From Cytobacillus sp. NCCP-133 (GTDB lineage Bacteria > Bacillota > Bacilli > Bacillales > Cytobacillaceae), in the NCBI RefSeq assembly GCF_026011715.1, contig NZ_BRVM01000002.1:1-64000 (forward strand): a DNA stretch of 64,000 bases. The letters run 5' to 3'. The position numbers were made by a program, and so were the translations under genes. The notes under the pieces were generated by a model. That model saw only the letters and a program-made list of their open reading frames with translations, was not told the DNA's origin and searched no databases. Every line of letters begins with the position of its first letter. Position 1 is the stretch's first letter. Of the stretch, positions 52,544-60,167 are shown piece after piece.

Positions 52544-52780
52544 TTGGAGAAGATCTATATTAGTGACTACTTTGAGTATGAAGATAAAAGAAAAGAGTAT
52601 ATCACTAACTTTAAAAACATCTTATCAGTTTGTGGAGAAGTAGAAACATTCGATTTACTAAGATTAATGTTAGTTGAACTTTCTAAACTAAAACTAGAAA
52701 CAACTAATGACTTTGTAAATGCTATTTCAATTTTAAAGAATAATGTTTGTTTCACTGATATCCAAAGGACGGATATCTAA
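52544..52780 (+). CDS. Small acidic phage protein, unknown
   Basis: 78 residues from TTG 52544 (GGGAGGAG about 9 bases upstream). Starts MEKIYISDYFEYEDKRKEYI; helical. It follows a very AT-rich 230-base gap (52314-52543). Near attR, so a directionality-factor role may be considered. Confidence 0.62.
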   Translation: MEKIYISDYFEYEDKRKEYITNFKNILSVCGEVETFDLLRLMLVELSKLKLETTNDFVNAISILKNNVCFTDIQRTDI

Positions 52781-52841
52781 CAGAAAAATCTGAGGGAGCA
52801 GTAAATATTCAACAGGGAGGTATATGACTGGAGGAAGTCAT

Positions 52842-53093
52842 ATGCTAAACAGAAAGGAAAAATTACAGTTAAATTCAAAGGGACCCGCTCATAGACTTAA
52901 TAAAAAGAATATGGGAGGGAAACCTTTGGAGAGCCTTCAAACGGAACAACCAGTAAAACAGATTGAGGGCAAATTCGGAGCAATCAACATACTAGTACCT
53001 GACCGAGAAGTTTCAGCAACAGACGAAGATATCCATTCACTCATTGCTCGTATTCTTTTAATGAAACAAAAACGCTTAGCCACTAGAGAATAA
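52842..53093 (+). CDS. Small basic phage protein next to attR
   Basis: 83 residues from ATG 52842 (TGGAGGAA six bases upstream; ATG 52824 is in frame but only 3 bases from its site). Starts MLNRKEKLQLNSKGPAHRLN, basic; then acidic helix DEDIHSLIARILLMKQKRLA. Last phage gene before attR; candidate directionality factor by location and size only. Confidence 0.65.
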   Translation: MLNRKEKLQLNSKGPAHRLNKKNMGGKPLESLQTEQPVKQIEGKFGAINILVPDREVSATDEDIHSLIARILLMKQKRLATRE

Positions 53094-53113
53094 TCTCTGG
53101 TGGTTCTTTTTTT
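53080..53113 (+). terminator. Right-end phage terminator
   Basis: 10-bp stem CCACTAGAGA/TCTCTGGTGG (one G-T) with loop ATAA then TTCTTTTTTT; insulates phage transcription from the host gene. Confidence 0.88.
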
Positions 53114-53136
53114 ATTAAAAATCTGTTATAAATGTA

Positions 53137-53165
53137 TTGACAAAACATTTTATAAGGGTTTGATA
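53137..53165 (+). promoter_or_regulatory. Sigma-A-type promoter at the right end pointing outward
   Basis: TTGACA, 17-base spacer, TTGATA (or GATAAT at 19). Lies between the last phage terminator and attR, so it points into the 3' part of prkA in the lysogen. Consensus -35 is perfect, -10 is moderate. Confidence 0.45.
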
Positions 53166-53179
53166 ATAAGATTTTTCTA

Positions 53180-53188
53180 TTTTAGTAG
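53180..53188 (+). repeat. attP left arm repeat TTTTAGTAG
   Basis: Inverted partner of CTACTAAAA at 18961; 17 bases before the ATGA core on this side, 19 on the other. Pairing extends imperfectly (TTTTAGTAG-A/T-TAT). Confidence 0.75.
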
Positions 53189-53205
53189 ATATGATAGCAC
53201 TGCGA

Positions 53206-53209
53206 ATGA
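53206..53209 (+). other. attR core (prophage right end)
   Basis: ATGA shared with attL at 18938-18941; left of it is phage sequence CACTGCGA, right of it host prkA sequence GCTAATTGTC. Phase: codon GAG at 53208 matches the interrupted codon at 18940. Confidence 0.8.
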
Positions 53210-54242
53210 GCTAATTGTCGCTCATACAAATGAAACGGAGTATCGTTCATTCATTTCCAATAAGAAAAACGAAGCTTTGCATTCCAGGATTATTGTCATG
53301 CCAGTTCCTTATAATCTAAAAGTTTCAGAGGAAGAAAAAATTTATGAAAAAATGATCCGTGAAAGTGATGTTTCGGATGTGCATATTGCGCCGCATACTT
53401 TAAGGGTTGCAGCGATGTTTACGATCTTAACCCGTCTAAAGGATCCGAAAAAAGGTGATATTGACTTAGTTAAGAAGATGAGACTGTATGATGGTGAAAG
53501 CGTTGAAGGATACAATAGAACGGACGTGGATGAATTGAAGAAAGAGCATTCAGATGAAGGCATGAGCGGAATTGATCCGCGTTATGTCATCAACCGGATT
53601 TCTTCAACAATCATACGCAAAAATATCACAAGCATCAATGCACTGGATGTATTGCGTTCCTTAAAGGAAGGTTTGGATCAGCACCCATCCATTACTTCGG
53701 AACTAAAAGAAAGATACCTGAATTTTATTTCCTTGGCTCGCAAAGAGTATGATGATATTGCGAAGAAAGAAGTCCAGAAGGCGTTTGTCTATTCATACGA
53801 GGAGTCTGCGAAGACGCTTATGGAAAACTATCTGGATAATGTCGAGGCTTACTGCAATAAGGCGAAGCTTCGTGATCCATTAACCGGTGAAGAGATCAGT
53901 CCGGACGAGAAGCTAATGCGTTCCATCGAGGAACAAATCGGCATTTCGGAAAATGCGAAGAAAGCATTCCGTGAGGAGATTCTTATCCGTATTTCAGCTT
54001 ACGCAAGAAAAGGAAAGCGGTTTGATTACAATTCACATGACCGCTTACGTGAGGCTATACAAAAGAAGCTGTTTGCTGACTTGAAAGATGTCGTCAAGAT
54101 TACAACATCCTCCAAGACTCCAGATGAGCAGCAGCTGAAGAAGGTTAATGAGGTTGTAGCAAGATTAATAGATGAGCATGGCTATAATTCAACCTCGGCA
54201 AATGAATTGCTGAGGTATGTGGGAAGCCTGCTGAATCGTTAA
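53208..54242 (+). pseudogene. prkA: prkA 3' part, interrupted by prophage
   Basis: 344 codons of the C-terminal part of PrkA, beginning ELIVAHTNETEYRSFI, including IIVMPVPYNLKVSEEEKIYE, DVHIAPHTLRVAAMFTILTR and the PKA-like C-terminal region with SIEEQIGISENAKKAFREEI. Without excision there is no start codon with a good ribosome site; the first in-frame ATG is 53298. The upstream frame to 53100 is phage sequence. Joined to the left part it gives 631 codons with no missing or extra residue. Followed by a host terminator. Confidence 0.95.
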
Positions 54243-54253
54243 AATAATATTGA

Positions 54254-54284
54254 GCCTGGCAGGAATGGCTGCCAGGCCTTTTTG
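54254..54284 (+). terminator. prkA terminator
   Basis: GCCTGGCA/TGCCAGGC with loop GGAATGGC, then CTTTTTG. Confidence 0.9.
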
Positions 54285-54539
54285 TATGCTGGTTTGAAAA
54301 CTTGTATTTATATCTGACCATCAAGTGAACTTGCCCCAAAAGTTCTAACAATAATTGCTTTGGGTAAATTATCAGAGTGACATAACCGAAAAAGGCGGCC
54401 TAATTAAAGAAGATACTTTACATAAAAAGTCCGAGAAAATAAGCAATATAATGATTTTAAATAAAAACTAACATGATTAAATTTTTACTCCCAACCCAGG
54501 CATGAAAATGTTTAAACCCCGTCCATACTGATAGATGAC

Positions 54540-54690
54540 ATAAACAGGTTCAGTGCGTGCTTTTTTTTGGTGACTTCGATCCTGTAATAAAAACTGCTTG
54601 AATGAGTTTGGAGTTCAACCCTTTGTGAGCACCCGTTTTCGGGTGACTACGGACAGAAAAATACTTATTGTCAAACTCATTCACTGTTTA
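54540..54690 (+). ncRNA. Probable IS110 bridge RNA
   Basis: Directly upstream of the transposase: hairpin ACAGG/CCTGT (54544-54548 / 54581-54585) with a 32-base loop, then a 12-bp stem TGAATGAGTTTG/CAAACTCATTCA (54599-54610 / 54672-54683) enclosing CACCCG-TTTT-CGGGTG (54630-54645). Two stem-loops with large internal loops before an IS110 transposase are the known layout of bridge (seek) RNAs that pair with target and donor DNA. Loop assignment not attempted. Confidence 0.6.
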
Positions 54691-54717
54691 TGATCTTAAT
54701 CAGAATAGGTGGTTCAA

Positions 54718-55860
54718 ATGGAAGTATTGTTGGAACGCTGTGCGGGTTTAGATGTTCATGCGGAAAGTATTGTTGTTTGTGTACTTATAGGTAACGGTGA
54801 AAATGAGTTAATAACTGAGATTGAGACTTTCCCTACCTTTACTAAAGATTTATTTCGTCTCTTAAAATGGATGGAAGAAAAAGAAGTTACACATATTGCA
54901 ATGGAAAGTACAGGTGTTTACTGGAAGCCGGTGGTTAATATTTTGGAAGATTATTTTGATATAACCCTAGCTAACGCCCAAAGAATTAAAAACGTTCCTG
55001 GTCGTAAGACTGATGTATGTGATGCAGAATGGATAGCCAAGTTATTAAGAGTAGGTTTGATAGAAAAAAGTTTTATCCCACCATCAGACATACGTGAACT
55101 TCGAGATCTCACTCGGCTTCGAAAGAAGTGGATAGGTCATATTACTTCTGAAAAGAACCGTATTCAAAAAACCTTTGAGTGTTCGAATATCAAGTTGAGT
55201 TCCGTCATTTCCGATGTCTTTGGAGTATCTGGCCGAAAGTTGCTTGTACGTCTTCTAGAAAAAGGCTATATAGATGAGGAGGAAGTAGAATCCTTTATTC
55301 ATGGACGGATGCAGCACAAGAAACAAAGAATTTCTGATTCCTTATTTGGAACGATTAATGATCATCAACTGTTTTTAATCAGACAGTCTTGGAAGCATAT
55401 TGAATATTTAGAGTCTCTGACCGATGAAATTGACCGGAAAATTGACCAAATACTCATGTCCTTCCAAGAGGAAGTAGCTATCTTAACATCTATACCAGGT
55501 ATAAGTAGAAATACTGCTTCGGTGATTATTGCAGAAATCGGGGTGGATATGAGTCAGTTTCCTTCATCTGAACACCTTGCTTCCTGGGCAGGATTGTCAC
55601 CTGGAAATCACGAAAGTGCAGGAAAGAGAAAGAGTACACGTACAACCAAAGGGAATCCTCATATTAAATCTGCTTTGTGTGAAGCTGCATGGGCAGCCTC
55701 AAGGAGTAGAAATAAATGGTTCGCCCTAAAGTATTGGTCTACTGCAGCAAGAAGAGGAAAGAAAAAAGCACTCGTAGCGACGGGCCATCGAATGCTTCGT
55801 ACGATTTACTCTATGTTAATCAACAAAGAGCTATATAAAGAACCGCTACAAACTATTTAG
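54718..55860 (+). CDS. IS110-family transposase (DEDD)
   Basis: 380 residues from ATG 54718 (AGGTGG five bases upstream). N-terminal RuvC-like DEDD domain: GLDVHAESIVVCVL, IAMESTGVYWKPVV, KNVPGRKTDVCDAEWIAKLL. C-terminal Tnp domain: LTSIPGISRNTASVIIAEIG, SWAGLSPGNHESAGKRKSTR with the catalytic-type Ser (NHESAGKRKS), TTKGNPHIKSALCEAAWAAS. Intact, so possibly active. Uses the adjacent bridge RNA for target choice. Confidence 0.95.
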   Translation: MEVLLERCAGLDVHAESIVVCVLIGNGENELITEIETFPTFTKDLFRLLKWMEEKEVTHIAMESTGVYWKPVVNILEDYFDITLANAQRIKNVPGRKTDVCDAEWIAKLLRVGLIEKSFIPPSDIRELRDLTRLRKKWIGHITSEKNRIQKTFECSNIKLSSVISDVFGVSGRKLLVRLLEKGYIDEEEVESFIHGRMQHKKQRISDSLFGTINDHQLFLIRQSWKHIEYLESLTDEIDRKIDQILMSFQEEVAILTSIPGISRNTASVIIAEIGVDMSQFPSSEHLASWAGLSPGNHESAGKRKSTRTTKGNPHIKSALCEAAWAASRSRNKWFALKYWSTAARRGKKKALVATGHRMLRTIYSMLINKELYKEPLQTI

Positions 55861-55995
55861 TATAGCCAAAACCACAATAATTTAAACGAGATACCTCTCC
55901 ACAAGGTAGCTCAGCTTTCTTATTGTCAAATTTAGGATGACCACTCAAGTAATGATCTATACCTACTAATAGATCAAAGATTATTTTCACAGAAA

Positions 55996-56014
55996 AAGAG
56001 GCTTATCGCCTCTG
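55996..56014 (-). terminator. Terminator of the small zinc-ribbon gene
   Basis: Read leftward: AGAGGC/GCCTCT with GATAA loop, then TTTTTCTG. Confidence 0.8.
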
Positions 56015-56016
56015 CA

Positions 56017-56154
56017 TCATTCTTTTTCAGCCTTTTTTACAGAATGATCACTTTTCTTCTGGCATTCTGGACAAACAGGCTTGTTTTCAATATAGGCAGT
56101 CCGATCGTAAATGGATAATTCACCGCACCAGAAGCAGCAAAGGAATTCGCTCAT
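56017..56154 (-). CDS. Small zinc-ribbon peptide, 45 residues
   Basis: ATG at 56154 after GGGGGGATCTT; 45 codons. Starts MSEFLCCFWCGELSIYDRTA and has CPECQKKSDHSVKK: two Cys pairs (CFWC, CPEC) form a zinc ribbon. Strong ribosome site and terminator support it. Too small for most gene callers. Function unknown. Confidence 0.72.
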   Translation of the reverse strand: MSEFLCCFWCGELSIYDRTAYIENKPVCPECQKKSDHSVKKAEKE

Positions 56155-56269
56155 AAGATCCCCCCTTTGGTTAAATCATATTGTCGCCTGGACATATTTA
56201 TGCAGATGACAGTTGGCAAAAGTTTAGACGTGCCCAATAGGGGGTATATAACAAGCAGAGGTGATATCT

Positions 56270-56455
56270 ATGAAGAAGAAAGAATTGGATAAGGATTATA
56301 CACCGAGAAACAGCTCAATGGCAGAAAACGTGGAAGAAATGGAAAATCTGGGGAAGCAGATGGAAAATCTGCGAACCAATAAAGAATTAAAAGAGGATTA
56401 TGAGAAATATCCTGATCCTATCCAAAATAAAAAGAAAGACAAGGACCTTCGATAA
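56270..56455 (+). CDS. Small charged protein, unknown
   Basis: 61 residues from ATG 56270 (GAGGTGATATCT upstream; an upstream ATG at 56261 lies inside that site). Highly charged and helical: MKKKELDKDYTPRNSSMAEN, then EDYEKYPDPIQNKKKDKDLR. No family recognised. Confidence 0.65.
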   Translation: MKKKELDKDYTPRNSSMAENVEEMENLGKQMENLRTNKELKEDYEKYPDPIQNKKKDKDLR

Positions 56456-56474
56456 AATCGGAGGTTCCTTTTTG
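56441..56474 (+). terminator. Terminator after the small charged gene
   Basis: AAGGACCTTCGAT pairs with ATCGGAGGTTCCTT (one bulge) followed by TTTGTG. The rest of the gap to 56778 shows no gene and presumably carries the yhbH promoter. Confidence 0.75.
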
Positions 56475-56778
56475 TGTATATGAAAATAAGATAGACAAAT
56501 AGGCACGTACACATTTTTAAAAAAAGGTTTGTTTAAAAGGGCTTACGAATGTCTTATAGTCAAAATTATTTGTAAATTATTTTGTCTTCTTGCATAAGAT
56601 AGAGTAATAAACATTTCTTTTATTGGAGCCTTTTAGAATGGGCTGCCAGGAATTGAGTCTATGGAAAAGCAGGCAGACTGCTGATTTAGGGATGATGCAT
56701 CTTTTTTGACACTCGCGATATTGTATGTTAAAAGGCTGGAATGTGTGAAAAAATTAAATTTTTAAAGGAGGGGTTAAA

Positions 56779-57951
56779 ATGACGAATGTCAATAACCATC
56801 AGTTTGTGATATCCCAAGAAGATTGGTCCCTCCATCGCAAAGGCCATGATGACCAGCAGCGTCATCAGGATAAAGTTCAAGAAGCAATCCGCAACAATTT
56901 GCCTGATTTAATAACGGAAGAGAACATTGTGATGTCGAATGGGCGGGAAGTAGTAAAAATACCAATTCGTTCATTGGACGAATACAAAATCCGTTATAAC
57001 TATGATAAAAATAAACATGTCGGCCAAGGCGATGGAGATAGCCAAATTGGAGATGTAGTGGCACGCGATGGTTCCGGCAGCCAAAAAGGGCCCGGAAAAG
57101 GGCAGGGAGCAGGCGACCAGGCAGGAGAGGATTATTTCGAAGCAGAAGTTTCATTAATGGAAATTGAGGAAGCACTTTTTAAACAGCTGGAATTGCCTAA
57201 TTTGAAGAAAAAAGAACAGGATGAAAACCTGGTGGAAAACATTGAATTTAATGATATCCGGAAAACCGGCCTCATGGGCAATATTGACAAGAAGCGGACG
57301 ATGATGACGGCATTCAAGCGAAATGCCATGAACGGCAAGGCTGCCTTCCACCCGATTTATAAGGAAGATTTGAAGTTCAAAACATGGAATGAAATCGTGA
57401 AACCAGATTCAAAAGCAGTTGTGCTTGCGATGATGGATACGAGCGGTTCTATGGGGATTTGGGAAAAGTACATGGCTAGAAGTTTCTTCTTCTGGATGAC
57501 ACGGTTCCTGAGGACCAAGTATGAAACCGTTGAAATTGAATTTATTGCCCACCACACTGAAGCTAAGGTGGTCTCAGAAGAAGACTTTTTTTCTAAAGGG
57601 GAAAGCGGAGGAACGATTTGCTCCTCTGCGTACCGTAAAGCGCTAGAATTGATTGATATGAAATATGATCCACGGAAGTACAATATTTACCCATTCCACT
57701 TTTCTGACGGTGATAACCTGACATCTGACAATGCCCGTTGCGTAAAGCTAGTGGAAGAACTGATGAAAGTATCCAATATGTTTGGATATGGCGAGGTCAA
57801 CCAATATAACCGCCACTCAACTCTTATGTCTGCGTATAAAAACGTCAAAAATGATGATTTCCGATATTTTATCCTTAAGCAAAAAGCAGACGTATTCCAT
57901 GCTATGAAGAGCTTTTTTAAGCAGGAGGATAATAAGAAAATGTATGCATAA
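56779..57951 (+). CDS. yhbH: Sporulation protein YhbH
   Basis: 390 residues, ATG 56779 after AAAGGAGGGG. UPF0229/YhbH family: N-terminal [20 protein letters not shown], low-complexity glycine-rich linker near residues 95-115, central VWA-like domain with [20 protein letters not shown] (MIDAS-type DxSxS) and [12 protein letters not shown]. In Bacillus it lies next to prkA and is expressed in the mother cell; PrkA and YhbH probably act together. Intact here, unlike its partner. Confidence 0.92.
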   Translation: MTNVNNHQFVISQEDWSLHRKGHDDQQRHQDKVQEAIRNNLPDLITEENIVMSNGREVVKIPIRSLDEYKIRYNYDKNKHVGQGDGDSQIGDVVARDGSGSQKGPGKGQGAGDQAGEDYFEAEVSLMEIEEALFKQLELPNLKKKEQDENLVENIEFNDIRKTGLMGNIDKKRTMMTAFKRNAMNGKAAFHPIYKEDLKFKTWNEIVKPDSKAVVLAMMDTSGSMGIWEKYMARSFFFWMTRFLRTKYETVEIEFIAHHTEAKVVSEEDFFSKGESGGTICSSAYRKALELIDMKYDPRKYNIYPFHFSDGDNLTSDNARCVKLVEELMKVSNMFGYGEVNQYNRHSTLMSAYKNVKNDDFRYFILKQKADVFHAMKSFFKQEDNKKMYA

Positions 57952-57976
57952 AAGAGGGGGAAACCTCTCTTTTTCT
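57951..57976 (+). terminator. yhbH terminator
   Basis: AAAGAGG/CCTCTCTTT with a GGGAAA loop followed by TTTCTG. Confidence 0.85.
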
Positions 57977-58154
57977 GTGTGGAAAAACTTTTTGCAGCTG
58001 AAGGTTTTTCAGCACAGGAAACCAGGCAAATGGGACATCGATGGCTTAAAAAAACATCATGGGTAACACTTTTACGTCTTTACATATAAGTCGCAGTAGA
58101 TGCCGCCTTGCAGCAATCAAACAAGCCCCCAAGATAGGGGCTGTACGAAAATAT

Positions 58155-58964
58155 TTATAGATGTTCAGAATGCTTGTTTGCTTTATGGTGAGCTTTAATA
58201 TCTACTTCTTCACGCTCCACATTCTCGGTTATTATCTCCATATCCTGGACTTTCTTTTTCCCAATTACGATCTCTTCTGTTACAACGGGCTTTTTTTCAA
58301 AATGCAGAACTTCTTCTTTCAGAGGTACGTGGATGATCTCATCCTGATCAATAGGCGTTTGCTCCTCTGCATTTATGGTTGCCCGTTTGCGACTCTTAAT
58401 AAAAGCTACTTCATTTGAAACTGGAACGCCAATATTCTGCTGTTCCTTAACAACTTTTTTTGCTGGTTCTACATCTCCTGACTTTTCAGCCAGCTTTTTA
58501 ATATCCAGCTTCTCTTCTTTCTCGCGGGCAGAGGCATGTTCACGGTAAGCTTCTGAATGGTCATTAGCCTGAACCTGGCTGCCTTTCTCTGAAGAAGGGG
58601 AGATCCCATAGTGATCCACAATTAATGCATACTTTCCATCAAAAACCATGCTGGCGTATTCATCCAGATCATGTTGATCAAATCGGGTTCCATCTTTTTT
58701 ATCAGGTTCCAGTCCCGAGTTTGAAGCGGGATTTTCTCCCATAAAAAGAGCCTTTACTGAATCGAGAAAGCGCTGATTGCCAAGCTCCTGGGATCCGACA
58801 ATTCTTAGGTTTACCCCATAATTATCAGCAAAGCTTTCAAGGTTTGCTCCATCCTTTGACACAATTACTAGACTTTCCTTTTGGTATCCGTTCGACTCAG
58901 CACCGGCAATTGCTTCTTTCAGCTCTTCCTGTGTATCGTAACCGCCGACTAATATATTTTTCAT
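58155..58964 (-). CDS. ysnF: YsnF-like general stress protein (YflT + DUF2382)
   Basis: 269 residues, ATG 58964. N-terminal YflT-type domain (MKNILVGGYDTQEELKEAIA, FADNYGVNLRIVG), variable Glu/Lys-rich linker, and C-terminal DUF2382 domain: IPLKEEVLHFEKKPVVT-type segment (IIHVPLKEEVLHFEKKPVVT) and MEIITENVEREEVDI. B. subtilis YsnF is sigma-B controlled; a sigma-B-like promoter is seen upstream here. Function in stress unclear. Confidence 0.85.
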   Translation of the reverse strand: MKNILVGGYDTQEELKEAIAGAESNGYQKESLVIVSKDGANLESFADNYGVNLRIVGSQELGNQRFLDSVKALFMGENPASNSGLEPDKKDGTRFDQHDLDEYASMVFDGKYALIVDHYGISPSSEKGSQVQANDHSEAYREHASAREKEEKLDIKKLAEKSGDVEPAKKVVKEQQNIGVPVSNEVAFIKSRKRATINAEEQTPIDQDEIIHVPLKEEVLHFEKKPVVTEEIVIGKKKVQDMEIITENVEREEVDIKAHHKANKHSEHL

Positions 58965-59001
58965 TAGTTGTCCACTCTCCTAAATATTTGTTTCCTTCTC
59001 C

Positions 59002-59027
59002 TTTCCCGCTGGAGGGGCTTTAAAAAC
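59002..59027 (-). promoter_or_regulatory. Sigma-B-like promoter of the ysnF-like gene
   Basis: Read leftward: GTTTTT, 14-base spacer, GGGAAA; sigma-B consensus is GTTTAA - 12/14 - GGGTAT. Four of six positions match in each box. Confidence 0.45.
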
Positions 59028-59221
59028 TTTATTAAGAGATTTAGGGAAGCAGACACGAAAAAGCAGGAGTTCAATTGAATAAGACAAGCAAATAAGATTG
59101 CATTAATAGAGGATTTCGAATATTTAGCAGCTGTAAGCCGTATGAATTAATAAATCCATGTAAATACAGTATGATAAAGTTATTATTCTATTATCTGGAA
59201 CTTGCTGCTGGAGGTGGATAT

Positions 59222-59830
59222 ATGGAGATTGAGAAGCTGGCTAATAGGCTAAAGAACAGAACACCCGTTATTTTAGGAAGTGAACGATTTTCGAAATTTG
59301 CCATCTTGCTTCCGCTGGTGGAGATAGAGGGTGAAATACACGTTCTTTTTGAAGTGCGTTCACACCAAATGAGGAGGCAGCCTGGCGAGGTATGTTTTCC
59401 AGGCGGGCGGATTGATTCAGGGGATCGGGATGAAAAGCATACTGCCATCCGTGAAACCTCGGAAGAGCTTGGCATTAGTGAAGATAGCATTATTAATATT
59501 TCCCCGTTGGATTATATGATCTCATTTGGACAGATCATATACCCATATGCAGGCATCATAAAAACTCCAAACGAGATTGTCCCTAACCCGGCGGAGGTAG
59601 AAGAAGTGTTTACCATCCCCCTTTCATTTCTTAAGGAAGTGAAACCGGAGACTTATCATATAAATTTTAAGGTAGAACCGGAAGAGAATTTTCCTTTTGA
59701 CTTAATCGTTGGAGGCGAAAATTATAACTGGCAAACTAGAAAGGCGGAAGAAATATTTTACTTTTTCAAGGACAAAGTTATATGGGGGCTCACTGCCCGG
59801 ATTCTAAAGCATTTCCTTGAAATTGTATAG
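59222..59830 (+). CDS. Nudix hydrolase (CoA pyrophosphatase type)
   Basis: 202 residues from ATG 59222 (GGAGGTGGATAT upstream; the frame opens 51 bases earlier). Nudix box: GGRIDSGDRDEKHTAIRETS then EELG, with the RE and EE metal ligands. The FEVRSHQMRRQPGEVCFPGG segment before it is the UPF0035 signature of CoA-specific Nudix enzymes. Likely hydrolyses CoA to phosphopantetheine and ADP. Confidence 0.88.
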   Translation: MEIEKLANRLKNRTPVILGSERFSKFAILLPLVEIEGEIHVLFEVRSHQMRRQPGEVCFPGGRIDSGDRDEKHTAIRETSEELGISEDSIINISPLDYMISFGQIIYPYAGIIKTPNEIVPNPAEVEEVFTIPLSFLKEVKPETYHINFKVEPEENFPFDLIVGGENYNWQTRKAEEIFYFFKDKVIWGLTARILKHFLEIV

Positions 59831-59891
59831 GAAACTTCTGTTCAGGACCCCAAGAAGTGAAAGCGGTTTAAAATAATTTTCAAAAAATGGG

Positions 59892-59920
59892 TTGACGGAG
59901 CACATTTAAATCGTTATGAT
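59892..59920 (+). promoter_or_regulatory. Sigma-A promoter of the S-box leader
   Basis: TTGACG, 17-base spacer, TATGAT; about 30 bases before the riboswitch. Confidence 0.75.
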
Positions 59921-59949
59921 TTATCTTATTAATTTAAATAATGAGAAAC

Positions 59950-60052
59950 TTCTTATCAAGAGAGGCGGAGGGACTGACCCTATGAAGCCTCGGCAACCAG
60001 CAATTTTGCCCGGTGCCAAATTCAGAGGAATTTTATTTTCCGAAGATGAGAA
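59950..60052 (+). promoter_or_regulatory. SAM-I (S-box) riboswitch
   Basis: Conserved blocks in order: CTTATCAAGAGAGGCGGAGG, GACTGACCCTATGAAGCC, TCGGCAACC, CCGGTGCCAAATTC, and closing GATGAGA that pairs with TCTTATC in P1. This is the S-box consensus. High SAM should favour the following terminator and switch off hom. Confidence 0.95.
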
Positions 60053-60077
60053 GGCGGTATGGACTGTAAGTTAATTC

Positions 60078-60117
60078 AAACCCCTTCTTGTCTGTTATGG
60101 GCAGAAGGGGTTTTTTT
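60078..60117 (+). terminator. Riboswitch-controlled terminator
   Basis: AAACCCCTTC/GAAGGGGTTT with an inner loop followed by TTTT, between the S-box and hom. Confidence 0.9.
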
Positions 60118-60167
60118 GTATTGTAAATGCTGGGCAGGGAAATTAAAAAAGCAGGGGGTATGCAAGC

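Larger units (their letters stand above)
18940..53207. mobile_element. Siphovirus-type prophage integrated in prkA
   Basis: 34,268 bp between the two crossover dinucleotides. It carries a large serine recombinase at the left end, an EcoRII-like restriction-modification pair, primase-helicase with an iteron region, terminase, portal, capsid, tail, fibre, endolysin and holin-like genes, and ends with small genes at attR. All structural modules look intact, so it may be a functional phage. Apart from the two leftmost genes everything is transcribed rightward. No CI-like repressor is recognised. Confidence 0.95.
54290..55935 (+). mobile_element. IS110-family insertion sequence (ends approximate)
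   Basis: Contains one DEDD-type transposase gene (54718-55860) with a long non-coding left region. IS110 elements lack clear terminal repeats, so ends are uncertain. CTTATTGTCAAA occurs twice, at 54664-54675 in the left non-coding region and at 55919-55930 near the presumed right end; the right end is placed just after it. The left boundary lies somewhere between 54285 and 54540. It sits in the prkA-yhbH interval. Confidence 0.7.

Noticed and set aside
53100-53205. Extra N-terminal coding for the prkA 3' fragment
   Set aside because: The frame is open, but the sequence is phage DNA with a terminator and promoter, no ribosome site at GTG 53100, and no similarity to PrkA.
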